Shown here in pieces: positions 52,820 through 61,255 of a stretch of 64,000 nt of DNA (position 1 is the stretch's first letter; every line of letters starts with the position of its first letter). The position numbers were made by a program, and so were the translations under genes. Location: assembly GCA_965234685.1 (NCBI GenBank), contig OZ248539.1:2790001-2854000 (forward strand), in the 5' to 3' direction. The notes under the pieces were generated by a model that was given only the letters and a program-made list of their open reading frames with translations, was not told the DNA's origin and made no database searches. Source of the DNA: Fimbriimonas planktonicus (lineage in GTDB: Bacteria > Armatimonadota > Fimbriimonadia > Fimbriimonadales > Fimbriimonadaceae).

Positions 52820-53638
52820 ATGAATTTGAATACCAAGGTAGCGTTCGTTATTTCCGGATTGATCGGTCTGAGTGCCGTGTCCCGGGCAGATTACATTCTC
52901 GACACGCCACTGTCCGACTACATCCTTGACGGTCCTTCCATCGCGACGGCTTGGTACTTCAAGGACGTGCAGTTCAAGGCTGGTCAACAGATCCGAGCGG
53001 ATGTTCGAGTTTCCAATGGTGCCTTGGAATTCACCAGCACCAGCACGATTCTTCCATCCGGAGCACCTGCAGGACTGAAGGTCTTCTCCAGCTACGGAAC
53101 GACCGTTGTTGGCTACGAATGGGCCTTCGTCGACAACCGAAAACTTTATGTGAAGGCAGTCTTGGCCGATGGAACGACGCAGATCGTTACGCCAAACTTT
53201 GCAAACGGCGTTATCACGCCAGCAACCTTGGTTTCGGGTTCTTCTGAGGGCACCGCAGCGCGACTCACGTCGCCAGACGCTGGCACCTTCGGCGCAGGCT
53301 GGACCTTCGGCGACGAGGATGCATCCACGGATGGCGTCCAGATCAACGGCTGGGTTGAGTTCAACAAGGAGTCTGGAGTCATCCGATTCCGAACCGACAG
53401 CACTTGCGACGAGGAAACCGGTCGAAACTGCGGACCGAAGACGATCAACCGAGTCGGAGACAACACGCTCTCCGTTCGAAAGGTCAAGGACATCTTCTTT
53501 GCCGACGGAAAGGTTTACGTAGTTGCAAAGGTTCGAGAGCAAGGCGATGGCGCCAAGACTTTGGTCTTCACCACCAACTTCGAAGCCGGCACGGCCGCCC
53601 GAGCAATCGTTCCAACCGTCGACTACATCCTCGACTAG
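52820..53638 (+). CDS. Exported hypothetical protein with terminal DYILD motifs
   Basis: The 272-residue protein has a signal peptide (VAFVISGLIGLSAVSRA) cleaved just before DYILD. The mature protein begins with two copies of the pentapeptide (DYILDTPLSDYILD) and its very last residues are again DYILD. Between them are beta-rich repeats (TSTILPSGAPAGLKVFS, VGYEWAFVDNRKLYVKAVLADG, KVYVVAKVREQGDGAKTLVFTTNFEAGTAAR). I do not recognise a family. The gene stands alone with its own promoter and terminator, so it is probably abundant and independently expressed. Confidence 0.75.
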   Translation: MNLNTKVAFVISGLIGLSAVSRADYILDTPLSDYILDGPSIATAWYFKDVQFKAGQQIRADVRVSNGALEFTSTSTILPSGAPAGLKVFSSYGTTVVGYEWAFVDNRKLYVKAVLADGTTQIVTPNFANGVITPATLVSGSSEGTAARLTSPDAGTFGAGWTFGDEDASTDGVQINGWVEFNKESGVIRFRTDSTCDEETGRNCGPKTINRVGDNTLSVRKVKDIFFADGKVYVVAKVREQGDGAKTLVFTTNFEAGTAARAIVPTVDYILD

Positions 53639-53650
53639 TAGGAACAAAAC

Positions 53651-53687
53651 AAAAAAGCCCAGCCTCAACGGAGGCTGGGCTTTTTTT
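53651..53687. terminator. Bidirectional rho-independent terminator
   Basis: AAAAAAGCCCAGCCTC and GAGGCTGGGCTTTTTTT form a long stem around an AACG loop, with an A run on the left and a T run on the right. It can stop both the DYILD gene and convergent ndk. Confidence 0.95.
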
Positions 53688-53704
53688 GTTGTCCGGATTT
53701 TGAG

Positions 53705-54118
53705 TTAGGCGACTAGACCTTCTGGGAACCAAAGTGCAAGCTCGTTCGCGGCGGCCTCTGGGTCGCTGCTGCTGTGCGTGAGGTTGTCGTCAATGCTGAG
53801 CGCGAAATCGCCGCGTACCGTGCCAGGAGTCGCATCGAGTGGGTTGGTCGCGCCCATCATGGCTCGGATGGCTTTGATTGCATTTTCGCCGCGAACCGCG
53901 AGAGCAACAACCGGACCCGAGGTGAGATAGTCGCACACGCTGCCAAAGAACGGTCGCTCCTTGTGCTCGGCATAGTGAGCTTCAACAGTTTCCCGTGGCG
54001 CATTCACGAGCTTCAGTCCAACAACTTTCAGGTTGCGTCGCTCGATTCGGGTGGTGATTTCACCGATGAGATTTCGCTGAACGCCGCCTGGCTTAATGAG
54101 AATCAGAGTTGTTTCCAT
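53705..54118 (-). CDS. ndk: Nucleoside diphosphate kinase
   Basis: Ndk balances nucleoside triphosphates by moving the gamma phosphate through a histidine. The 137-residue protein has the usual start METTLILIKPGGVQRN, the loop FFGSVCDYLTSGPVVALAV, GATNPLDATPGTVRGDFA and the active-site His in NLTHSSSD. The frame continues 12 codons upstream, but the ATG at 54118 gives the family N-terminus. TACACT lies nine bases before it. It is divergent from the ABC exporter operon. Confidence 0.95.
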   Translation of the reverse strand: METTLILIKPGGVQRNLIGEITTRIERRNLKVVGLKLVNAPRETVEAHYAEHKERPFFGSVCDYLTSGPVVALAVRGENAIKAIRAMMGATNPLDATPGTVRGDFALSIDDNLTHSSSDPEAAANELALWFPEGLVA

Positions 54119-54190
54119 GAATTCGGAAGTGTACCGACCTGCCTTATGGCCCACGAGAATTCTTCGGGCGTGTTAAGCTATGCGCGTCTC

Positions 54191-55108
54191 GTGACTGTAG
54201 CCCGAATCAGCAATCTCACCGTACGATACGGCAACTTCACCGCCTTAGACGACCTCTCCTGTGAAATACCAGAAGGTTGCACTGGGCTGTTAGGTCCGAA
54301 TGGTGCGGGCAAAACAACGCTTCTCAAAACCATCCTCGGTTTTGTCAATCCAACCTCCGGCGAAGGCACGGTAATGGGCAAAGATATCCGCACCGATGGC
54401 ATGGCGATCCGCCAGCTCATTGGCCTCATGCCAGAGCAGGATTGCCACATCCCGGGAATGACCGCGGTTGGCTTTGTCAGCTACGCGGGAGAACTCTCCG
54501 GGATGCCGCCAGCGGATGCTCTGCGACGGGCCCATGAGGTTCTGGAGTACTGCGGACTCGGCGAAGCGCGCTACCGAAACGTGGAAACCTATTCCACCGG
54601 TATGAAGCAGCGGATCAAACTCGCGCAGGCGCTTGTGCACGGTCCCAAACTTCTATTGCTAGATGAGCCCACCAACGGCCTCGACCCACGGGGACGAGAA
54701 GAGATGCTGGATCTGGTCCGTTCTGTCTCGCATGGTCGTGGCGTAAACGTCATCGTGAGCAGCCACCTGTTGCCCGACATCGAGCGCGTATGCGATCGCG
54801 TCATCGTGGTCATCAAAGGCAAACTTCGAACTGCCGGCACCATCAAAGACCTAAAGAAGCTTGCCGGTCAACCTGCCGACGTTGAACTCAGAGAACCCAG
54901 CTTGGCCTTCTCAAACTTGCTAATGGACAAGGGCCTCACCGTCGCCCCGCCCAAAGGCAATGTCTACCGCGTACAAAGCGAATTGCCACCGGAGGAGCTC
55001 CTGCGAGTTGTCCAACGAGCCGCCATTGAATCCGGCGCCCAAGTTCGTGGATTCGAAACCGCCGTCCGAACCTTGGAAGAAGTCTTCTTGGAGGCCCTCA
55101 CCTCATGA
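54191..55108 (+). CDS. ABC exporter ATPase, first copy
   Basis: The 305-residue ATPase starts at GTG 54191 (VTVARISNLTVRYGNFTAL). It has Walker A GPNGAGKTTL, the Q-loop MPEQD, the signature YSTGMKQRIKLAQAL, Walker B KLLLLDEPTNGLDP and the H-loop SSH. A C-terminal tail of about 80 residues (DVELREP to the end) is typical of ABC-2 drug or lipid exporters. The frame is open far upstream over ndk, but that part is antisense to ndk. A TGTTAAGCT element lies 11 bases before the GTG. It is the first gene of a five-gene operon. Confidence 0.9.
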   Translation: MTVARISNLTVRYGNFTALDDLSCEIPEGCTGLLGPNGAGKTTLLKTILGFVNPTSGEGTVMGKDIRTDGMAIRQLIGLMPEQDCHIPGMTAVGFVSYAGELSGMPPADALRRAHEVLEYCGLGEARYRNVETYSTGMKQRIKLAQALVHGPKLLLLDEPTNGLDPRGREEMLDLVRSVSHGRGVNVIVSSHLLPDIERVCDRVIVVIKGKLRTAGTIKDLKKLAGQPADVELREPSLAFSNLLMDKGLTVAPPKGNVYRVQSELPPEELLRVVQRAAIESGAQVRGFETAVRTLEEVFLEALTS

Positions 55109-56055
55109 GCAACATCAAACCGATTGCCGACCTAAGCTATCGCAACTACGATGGCCCGCTTAAAAAGCCCGGCTCCCGCTGGTGGGTCATCGCGAAGAAC
55201 GGCATCCGCATCGCGCTGAAAAAGAAAGCGCTCTGGGGTCTCATGTTCGTTTCGGCTTGGTACTACCTCGTGATGCTGGTGGTCCTGTTCTTCGTCCAAC
55301 AGGTCACGTCTTCTAACCCGGCCGGTGCGCAGGCGATGAAAGCGTTCATGGAACGCCTCATTTGGCCAGACCAGTTTTTGCACGGGTTCAGCTACGCACA
55401 GTTGCCGATGCTCATCATTGCGCTCATGCTCGGTGCGGGCTCGATCGCAAACGACAATCGGGCAAATGCCATGCTGGTCTATCTCAGCAAGCCTTGCGAC
55501 AAGCGCGAGTACTTGTTCGGAAAATGGATTGGCATTGCCCTTCCGATCTTCGTGATCATGGTTGTGCCCACGATCATTTTCTACGGCTACGGCGCGCTGA
55601 CTTTCCGAGAATATGGGTTCCTCAAAGATGCTTGGCTCCTGCCGAAGATGCTAGCGATCATTCCGATTGCGGCTATTTTCCACGCCAGCATCGTGGTCGG
55701 AATCAGTTCGATGTTTAACCAAGCCCGTAACGCTTCGGCGACCTACGCCGGCATCTACTTCATCACGAACTTCTTCACATTGCTCATGGGCGGAATCTGG
55801 GCCTCTTCTCGCGGAGAGACGCCGTTCCCGGTCAAGCACCTTTTCTATGCCAGTATTGACGGCGTCCTTATCGGCGTCTGCAAGGCGATCATTGGAACGA
55901 AAGGATCAGCTCCTTTCGGAATCCAGAGCCCCGGCGGAGTGAGCCAGGTTCCCGCGCCTAATGTTGCGGCAATCCTAGGAATCGCCCTCCTGATCAGCGT
56001 TGTATTCGTGCTGATCGCCTGGCGAAAGATCCGCGCCGTGGAGGTGATCGGATGA
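55105..56055 (+). CDS. ABC-2 type permease, first copy
   Basis: The 316-residue inner-membrane protein has about six membrane segments (ALWGLMFVSAWYYLVMLVVLFFV, LPMLIIALMLGAGSIAND, IGIALPIFVIMVVPTIIFYG, MLAIIPIAAIFHASIVVGISS, FFTLLMGGIWA, ILGIALLISVVFVLIAW). The phrase NRANAMLVYLSKPCDKREYLFGKWIG between segments is typical of ABC-2 permeases of this type. It overlaps both neighbours by four bases (ATGA), so it pairs with the ATPase before it. The exported substrate is unknown. Confidence 0.86.
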   Translation: MSNIKPIADLSYRNYDGPLKKPGSRWWVIAKNGIRIALKKKALWGLMFVSAWYYLVMLVVLFFVQQVTSSNPAGAQAMKAFMERLIWPDQFLHGFSYAQLPMLIIALMLGAGSIANDNRANAMLVYLSKPCDKREYLFGKWIGIALPIFVIMVVPTIIFYGYGALTFREYGFLKDAWLLPKMLAIIPIAAIFHASIVVGISSMFNQARNASATYAGIYFITNFFTLLMGGIWASSRGETPFPVKHLFYASIDGVLIGVCKAIIGTKGSAPFGIQSPGGVSQVPAPNVAAILGIALLISVVFVLIAWRKIRAVEVIG

Positions 56056-56966
56056 TCCAGATCGAAAACGCTTCGCGATGGTTCGGACAGGTCATCGGCG
56101 TCAACGACGTCACGCACACGATTGAGCCCGGTGTCACCGCTCTCCTCGGCATGAACGGTGCGGGAAAGAGCACGCTTCTGCGGCTCATCACCGGCCAAAT
56201 TCGCCCAACCACGGGATCGATCAAAGTCTTTGGAAACGAACCGTTCGCCAATCCCGAGGTTTACAAGCGCATGGGCTACTGCCCAGAAATCGACCAGTTC
56301 TACGAGCACCGAACTGGACGACAGTTTGTGAACTACCTCGCTCGGCTGGCCGGAATGTCTGCCGCCGAAGCGAAGACCCGAACCGACGAAGTGCTTCACG
56401 AAGTCGGCATGGCCGATCGCGCCGACAAGAAGCTTGCGGGCTATTCAAAGGGAATGCGCCAGCGAATCAAGCTTGCGCAAGCCATCTTGCATGACCCTGA
56501 CATCATCCTTCTCGATGAGCCGCTCAACGGTCTCGACCCCGTCGGTCGTCGCGAATTCATGTCGTATCTGCACACGCTCGCCGAGCGCGGAAAGACAATC
56601 CTGGTGAGTTCGCACATCCTCTTTGAAGTCGAGCAAATGACGAAGTCGATCATGCTTCTCCACCGGGGCCGGTTGCTGGCCGCGGGCGATGTTAGCCTGA
56701 TCCGCGAGTACATCGACAAGTACCCGCACCGTGTTCGAATCGAAACTCCGCAGCCGCGAGAGGTCGCCGCAAAGCTGATTCAGTTGCCCTACGTGCTGAA
56801 GGTCGAATTTGATGAATGGCGCGGCGGCATCGAACTGCAAACACGAGAGCTGAACCAGTTCTTCGCTTTCTTGCCCACGCTCACGACGGAAGAGAACTTC
56901 ACCATCACCGGTTTCTCCTCCCCCGATAACAACTTGGAATCCATCTTCCACTACTTAATCGAATGA
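56052..56966 (+). CDS. ABC exporter ATPase, second copy
   Basis: The 304-residue ATPase has Walker A GMNGAGKSTL, the signature YSKGMRQRIKLAQAIL, Walker B IILLDEPLNGLDPVGRREF and the switch SSHILFEVEQM. It resembles the first ATPase of the operon but is clearly diverged, so the two pairs probably form separate transporters or one mixed complex. It overlaps the upstream permease by ATGA and the downstream permease by four bases. Confidence 0.9.
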   Translation: MIQIENASRWFGQVIGVNDVTHTIEPGVTALLGMNGAGKSTLLRLITGQIRPTTGSIKVFGNEPFANPEVYKRMGYCPEIDQFYEHRTGRQFVNYLARLAGMSAAEAKTRTDEVLHEVGMADRADKKLAGYSKGMRQRIKLAQAILHDPDIILLDEPLNGLDPVGRREFMSYLHTLAERGKTILVSSHILFEVEQMTKSIMLLHRGRLLAAGDVSLIREYIDKYPHRVRIETPQPREVAAKLIQLPYVLKVEFDEWRGGIELQTRELNQFFAFLPTLTTEENFTITGFSSPDNNLESIFHYLIE

Positions 56967-57730
56967 GTATCGCGCCTTTCGTATTCACGTCCACCCTGCA
57001 GGACATGCTTCGGCCCAAACGCTTTGCCATTTGGGTTATTGTTGCCATCGCGATGGTTGTTCTGGGACAGGTCTTCCTGCGGTTCACCCCAACCAGCACG
57101 GCGACGATGGCTTACAGCACGCTGTCCGAGTTGATCGTCTTCCGCATTCTCGCCCTTGCGGCGGCGATTTTTGCGACCGGTGTTGTGAGTCAGGAAGTTG
57201 AGCAGAAGACGATCGTTTACTTGCTCACCCGCCCGGTTCCTCGACCCGTGCTCATTCTTGCCCGAACCCTGGCCGCATCGGTCACGGTTTCGGTTGTCGG
57301 AATCTTGGCCGCGCTTGGCACCGCGCTCGGGACCCGGTCAACCATCGGCGAACTGTTCTTCCGAGACTGCAGTGCGCTCATCCTCGGATCGTTTGCTTAC
57401 TGCGCCCTCTTCGTTCTGGTGAGCTTGCTCATCAACAAGTCGATGGTGATTAACCTCATTTTTGCCTTCGGTTACGAAGCTGCCGTACCAAAGATGCCCG
57501 GCGACATCTACAAGGTCAGCATCAACAGCTACCTGATGTCGATTGCCTCGCACCCGAAGATTGCGCCCGTGACCTCAGATGCCGCACCAGTTGCAACGCC
57601 TGCTGCCGTAAACACGATCCAGCCTGGTGCAGCTTGGCTGGCCATGATCGGCTTGGTGGTGTTGTGTTCGATGTTCAACGCCCAGTGGTTCGACCGAAAC
57701 GAGTACGTTCCACGGGAAGACGGTGACTAG
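56963..57730 (+). CDS. ABC-2 type permease, second copy
   Basis: The 255-residue protein has about six membrane segments, beginning with FAIWVIVAIAMVVLGQVFL and ending with WLAMIGLVVLCSMF. The phrase VEQKTIVYLLTRPVPRPVLILARTLA is the typical cytoplasmic loop of ABC-2 permeases. It is shorter than the first permease. It overlaps the ATPase by ATGA and the DUF429 gene by eight bases. Confidence 0.86.
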   Translation: MSIAPFVFTSTLQDMLRPKRFAIWVIVAIAMVVLGQVFLRFTPTSTATMAYSTLSELIVFRILALAAAIFATGVVSQEVEQKTIVYLLTRPVPRPVLILARTLAASVTVSVVGILAALGTALGTRSTIGELFFRDCSALILGSFAYCALFVLVSLLINKSMVINLIFAFGYEAAVPKMPGDIYKVSINSYLMSIASHPKIAPVTSDAAPVATPAAVNTIQPGAAWLAMIGLVVLCSMFNAQWFDRNEYVPREDGD

Positions 57731-58571
57731 TCGCGAAGTCGCTGTGCTCGGCAGCGACTTCACCAGCACCGAGATCCTTTCGAGATCGAAGGCTCAGCAC
57801 TTGGTCTGGGGTCACCTCTCCGGGACCCACCTCAGCATCTCCAGTCACGAAAGCTTCGTAACCAACGAGTCGTGGATCGCGGCTCTGCCAAAGGACGGAC
57901 CGTGGGTGTTCGGCGTCGACTTTCCCCTTGGGCAGCCCAGGGCCTTTTGCGATTCGCTTGGGATTGAAACCTACGACGAGCTGATTGCCAGCGCTTCAAG
58001 CATGAGTCCGGCCGAATGGAGAGCCGCCGTAAAGGGTTTTCGCGGCCCCAAAGGTGAACGTCGAATCGGCCGGCATGTGGACCGGCTTGCGAGGGCCGGG
58101 CACGCCATGAATGTCGACAACCCGCCCGTCGGAATGATGTTCCACCGTGGTGCCCCGCTCTTGTATCGGGCCGGCTTCTCGATGGCCCCGGTTCGACCAA
58201 ATCCATCGGAGCAAATTGTCATTGAGGCCTATCCGGCCCTTGTTGCGGCGAAAGCAATGCCGAGCCGCAATCCGATGAAAGCCGTCAGCTACAAGGGTGG
58301 CAAGTCCGCGCAACGGATGGCAAAGCAAGCTTGCCGACAAACAATCCTCGACCGCCTCCCCCAGGTGTGCCCCGATCATTACGGCTTGAGCATTCAGATC
58401 GCGGCCGAGGTCCGCCAAGCGGCCCTCATCGATTCGCACGGTGACATTCTCGATAGCGTTCTGGCTGCCATCCAGGCGGCTTGGGCGGCAACTCAACCTG
58501 GATTGGGTATCCCAGTAGATGCCGATCCATTAGAAGGCTGGATTTGTGATCCAATCTTAATCGCTGCTTAA
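57723..58571 (+). CDS. DUF429 family protein
   Basis: The 282-residue protein begins with GTG inside the end of the permease gene. It has the DUF429 pattern of an RNase H-like fold: an early acidic strand (VLGSDFTS), WVFGVDFPLGQPRAF with the second acidic residue, IEAYPALVA, and the late HGDILDSVLAAIQAAW that holds further acidic residues. DUF429 proteins are thought to be nucleases but have not been studied closely. Its place at the end of an ABC exporter operon has no clear explanation. Confidence 0.78.
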   Translation: MTSREVAVLGSDFTSTEILSRSKAQHLVWGHLSGTHLSISSHESFVTNESWIAALPKDGPWVFGVDFPLGQPRAFCDSLGIETYDELIASASSMSPAEWRAAVKGFRGPKGERRIGRHVDRLARAGHAMNVDNPPVGMMFHRGAPLLYRAGFSMAPVRPNPSEQIVIEAYPALVAAKAMPSRNPMKAVSYKGGKSAQRMAKQACRQTILDRLPQVCPDHYGLSIQIAAEVRQAALIDSHGDILDSVLAAIQAAWAATQPGLGIPVDADPLEGWICDPILIAA

Positions 58572-58580
58572 CATAACCTT

Positions 58581-58589
58581 TGCTAGACT
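58581..58589 (+). promoter_or_regulatory. Extended -10 element TGCTAGACT before the prepilin gene
   Basis: TG-C-TAGACT ends five bases before the ATG at 58595. No ribosome binding site is present. Confidence 0.5.
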
Positions 58590-58594
58590 GCCTT

Positions 58595-59332
58595 ATGCGT
58601 AAAGCCTTCACGCTGATCGAGTTGTTGGTGGTCATTGCGATCATCGCCATCCTCGCGGCAATCCTTTTCCCGGTCTTTGCCCAGGCCAAAGCCAGCGCGA
58701 AGAAGACCGCCTGCTTGAGCAATCAGCGTCAGCTTGGCATCGCGCTTACGCAGTACATCTCGGACAACGACGACCAGCTGTTCTTCTTTGCACACGATGT
58801 CGACCTCAGCCGGACGAACCTTTCCCGACCTTACGGTGCGACCCGTGAGAACCGATGGTGGAATCAGATTCAGCCTTACGTCAAGAGCCTAGACATTCTT
58901 AAGTCCCCGAGCGACGCTGGCCAGCGACCCCACTCGCTCGAGGACGGCACCAACGGCAAGCCCCTGGTCAAGCGATCCTATGTGGCGAACCGAGCCGCCG
59001 AAGGTCTTCCATACTCCGCGGTTGAATTCCCGTCAGACATCGTCGTGATCACCGTTAAGAACGGCATCTACGACGACTCCTGGTACGAGCCACCCAAGAA
59101 CCTATACAACAAGACCGCCACGACTCCGCCCGTGCTTGCGCTGGACCTCCAGAACGGCGGCGTAAACATGACCTACTTTGACGGTCACGCCAAGTGGATG
59201 AGTAAGGGCAAGATCCTGAGCGACCCTTGCGGCGAACCGTTCAGCGGCGTTTCCCTGATGCGACTCTTCCCGATTCCGCCAACCCCTGGCCGCCCAGACC
59301 GAACCCCCCGGCATCCGAACTGCCCGAACTAA
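58595..59332 (+). CDS. Prepilin-like protein with H-x-DG C-terminal region
   Basis: The 245-residue protein has a type IV prepilin leader: MRKA then FTLIELLVVIAIIAILAAIL, with cleavage expected between Ala and Phe (most prepilins have Gly there). The conserved Glu5 is present. The mature domain is of the DUF1559-like type common in Planctomycetes and Armatimonadota, with CLSNQRQLGIALTQYISDNDD and the late NMTYFDGHAKWMSKGKIL. It is probably a pseudopilin of a secretion or pilus system not encoded here. The ATG at 58595 is preferred over the TTG at 58580 because the leader starts there. It overlaps the convergent Uma2 gene by four bases. Confidence 0.87.
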   Translation: MRKAFTLIELLVVIAIIAILAAILFPVFAQAKASAKKTACLSNQRQLGIALTQYISDNDDQLFFFAHDVDLSRTNLSRPYGATRENRWWNQIQPYVKSLDILKSPSDAGQRPHSLEDGTNGKPLVKRSYVANRAAEGLPYSAVEFPSDIVVITVKNGIYDDSWYEPPKNLYNKTATTPPVLALDLQNGGVNMTYFDGHAKWMSKGKILSDPCGEPFSGVSLMRLFPIPPTPGRPDRTPRHPNCPN

Positions 59333-59865
59333 TTCTCGGCCGAGTCGAAGCTGACTCGGTGGTACAGCTCCCGAACTGGAACTCGAAGTCCGATGACTTC
59401 AAGTTCCAGTTCGTCATTTTGGAACAGGTCCCGGACGATCCATGAGCCGTCCGATCGGCGGGTGCTGAGCTCGATCCATGGCTGAGCGGAATCGATCGCT
59501 ATGATCACCTGGAGAGACATCAGCTTTCGGTACTGCGGGAGCTTTGTAGCAAGATCGTGTACCGTGCTTTCTCGCGAAAGCACCTCGAAAACCACGATCG
59601 GATTCAGCAAAGCATCGAAATCTCGAAAGGCCCCAAACTGCTCTGACCGGGCGATTAAGCCATCCGGGAAGAAGTAGTTCTCAAGACTAATCCGAACCGA
59701 CTGGTCCGGGCCAAAGAACTCAAGTTCTCGTTCGTCGAGCGCTGGAAGGACACACCGATTAATGTTCGATTGAATGCGGCTATGCTCTCGCGGTCCGCTG
59801 AGCCGCTCACGAATATTGCCCTCGACCAGCTCTAACCTGGATGACGAGAGAGCAAGGTGATCCAT
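59329..59865 (-). CDS. Uma2-family (DUF820) putative nuclease
   Basis: The 178-residue protein has the PD-(D/E)xK-like Uma2 pattern: RLELVEGNIRERLSGPREHSRIQSNI at the start, FFPDGLIARSEQF with the acidic centre, and NPIVVFEVLSRESTVHDLATKLPQYRKLMSLQ with the E and K residues. It is widespread in cyanobacteria and environmental bacteria. A nuclease role is predicted but not shown. Confidence 0.82.
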   Translation of the reverse strand: MDHLALSSSRLELVEGNIRERLSGPREHSRIQSNINRCVLPALDERELEFFGPDQSVRISLENYFFPDGLIARSEQFGAFRDFDALLNPIVVFEVLSRESTVHDLATKLPQYRKLMSLQVIIAIDSAQPWIELSTRRSDGSWIVRDLFQNDELELEVIGLRVPVRELYHRVSFDSAEN

Positions 59866-59877
59866 GAATTTGTCCGC

Positions 59878-60591
59878 TTACTTCGTAGCTTGCTTCGGTA
59901 GCTTCTGCTCCAAAAGCCAAGTATAAAACTCGTCCTTCGCGTAAAAGTCGGTCCAAACGTCGTGTCCGCCGCCCTTGATGATGTCGAACCGCGGCTTCGC
60001 ACCGGCCCGGATAAGCGCATCTACCATCTGCTGACTCTCCGCAATCGGCACCGCACCATCTGCATCACCGTGCGTCACCCAGGTCGGGATATGCGCGATG
60101 GTCTTTGCCAGCCGGAAGTTGCCGCCACCGCAAACCGGGGCAATCGCCGCGAACCGATTCGGAAACTCCTCCGCCAAACCCCAAGTTCCGTATCCGCCCA
60201 TGCTGAGACCGGTGATGTAGATTCGGTCCTTATCCACCCGGTACTTGCGCTCGAGATGGTCGATCATTCCCCCAAGCGTGTCAATGTCCCACCACTTATC
60301 CGCCGGACACTGCGGCGCCACCACGATCATAGGAATCTTGCGGCCCTTGGCGATTTCCTTTAGCGGCCCATGGACCCCCACCATCTTCAGATCCGTTCCA
60401 CGTTCTCCCGAGCCGTGCAAAAACACCATGAGCGGCCACTTTTGCCGCTTGTTCTTGTCGTACCCCTCGGGCAACGCGACCTGGAATGCGGCTGAGACGG
60501 TTTTCGTAATCTTGCGCGAGAACGTTTCGTCTTGCGGGGTTTGTCCGGGGGCACCAACCATCGCAACGGTGAGAAGAGCGGAACCAAGCAT
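59878..60591 (-). CDS. Exported alpha/beta-hydrolase esterase
   Basis: The 237-residue protein has a signal-like start (MLGSALLTVAMVGAPGQT) and a prolyl-oligopeptidase or feruloyl-esterase-type hydrolase fold: WPLMVFLHGSGERGTD for the oxyanion hole, the nucleophile Ser in ITGLSMGGYGTWGLA, the Asp in THGDADGAVP and the His in GGGHDVWTDF. It probably hydrolyses ester bonds in polysaccharides or small molecules outside the cell. The start at 60591 gives a short but credible signal; TAAGTT lies six bases before it. Confidence 0.85.
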   Translation of the reverse strand: MLGSALLTVAMVGAPGQTPQDETFSRKITKTVSAAFQVALPEGYDKNKRQKWPLMVFLHGSGERGTDLKMVGVHGPLKEIAKGRKIPMIVVAPQCPADKWWDIDTLGGMIDHLERKYRVDKDRIYITGLSMGGYGTWGLAEEFPNRFAAIAPVCGGGNFRLAKTIAHIPTWVTHGDADGAVPIAESQQMVDALIRAGAKPRFDIIKGGGHDVWTDFYAKDEFYTWLLEQKLPKQATK

Positions 60592-60636
60592 TCACGTAAC
60601 TTACTCCAATCCCTTTCCGTGCCACACTTGCGCAGG

Positions 60637-61233
60637 ATGATCGGAAGACTTTGCGGTGAGCTTGCCGACCTTGAGGGGAGTCTGGCCCTGGTCGATTGCG
60701 GCGGGGTTGGCTATGAGGTCACGATCCCCGACCACGTTGCACTGAGCTTAGGTGCCATTGGTAGTCAAGTCGAATTGATGATTCGGCAGGTGATTCGGGA
60801 AGACAGCAACACCCTGTACGGATTCCGAACCCCGTTCCAGCGCCGCGTGTTTGACCTCCTTGTTTCGGTAAGCGGCTGCGGACCAAAGAGCGCCTTGAGT
60901 CTGCTGGGCCAAGTCGGAGAAGACGCCGTTTGCGGGGCCATCGTTTCGCAAGACGCGAAGACCCTCGCCCGTGCCAGCGGCATCGGAGCCCGAACCGCCG
61001 AGCGCATCATCGTCGAACTGAAGGACAAGGTCGCTGAAGTCATGATGGTCCACCGCATCCCCGGGACCGTTCCGGTGACCGCACCGAAACTGATCGACAG
61101 CGAACTCACGGAAGCACTGCTTGCCCTCGGTTATCGCCGCAACGAAATCGAGGCCATTTCGGAAAAGGTGTCGAAGCAAAGCAAGGATATCGCCGAGCAA
61201 ATTCGCCTCGCCCTTGCCGAACTTCGTGCCTAA
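60637..61233 (+). CDS. ruvA: Holliday junction protein RuvA
   Basis: RuvA binds four-way junctions and directs RuvB. The 198-residue protein begins with MIGRLCGELADLEGSLALVDCGGVGYEV (OB domain), has the helix-hairpin-helix pair (LVSVSGCGPKSALSLLGQVG and LARASGIGARTAERIIVELKDKV) and the C-terminal UBA-like helix (ALLALGYRRNEIEAISEKV). The frame continues 35 codons upstream, but the ATG at 60637 is the family start. ruvB follows 22 bases later; ruvC is not in the window. Confidence 0.94.
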   Translation: MIGRLCGELADLEGSLALVDCGGVGYEVTIPDHVALSLGAIGSQVELMIRQVIREDSNTLYGFRTPFQRRVFDLLVSVSGCGPKSALSLLGQVGEDAVCGAIVSQDAKTLARASGIGARTAERIIVELKDKVAEVMMVHRIPGTVPVTAPKLIDSELTEALLALGYRRNEIEAISEKVSKQSKDIAEQIRLALAELRA

Positions 61234-61244
61234 CCATCACGCGC

Positions 61245-61250
61245 TAAACT
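61245..61250 (+). promoter_or_regulatory. TAAACT -10-like element before ruvB
   Basis: TAAACT ends five bases before the ruvB ATG at 61256, in the 22-base gap after ruvA. No ribosome binding site is visible. Confidence 0.4.
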
Positions 61251-61255
61251 GACCT

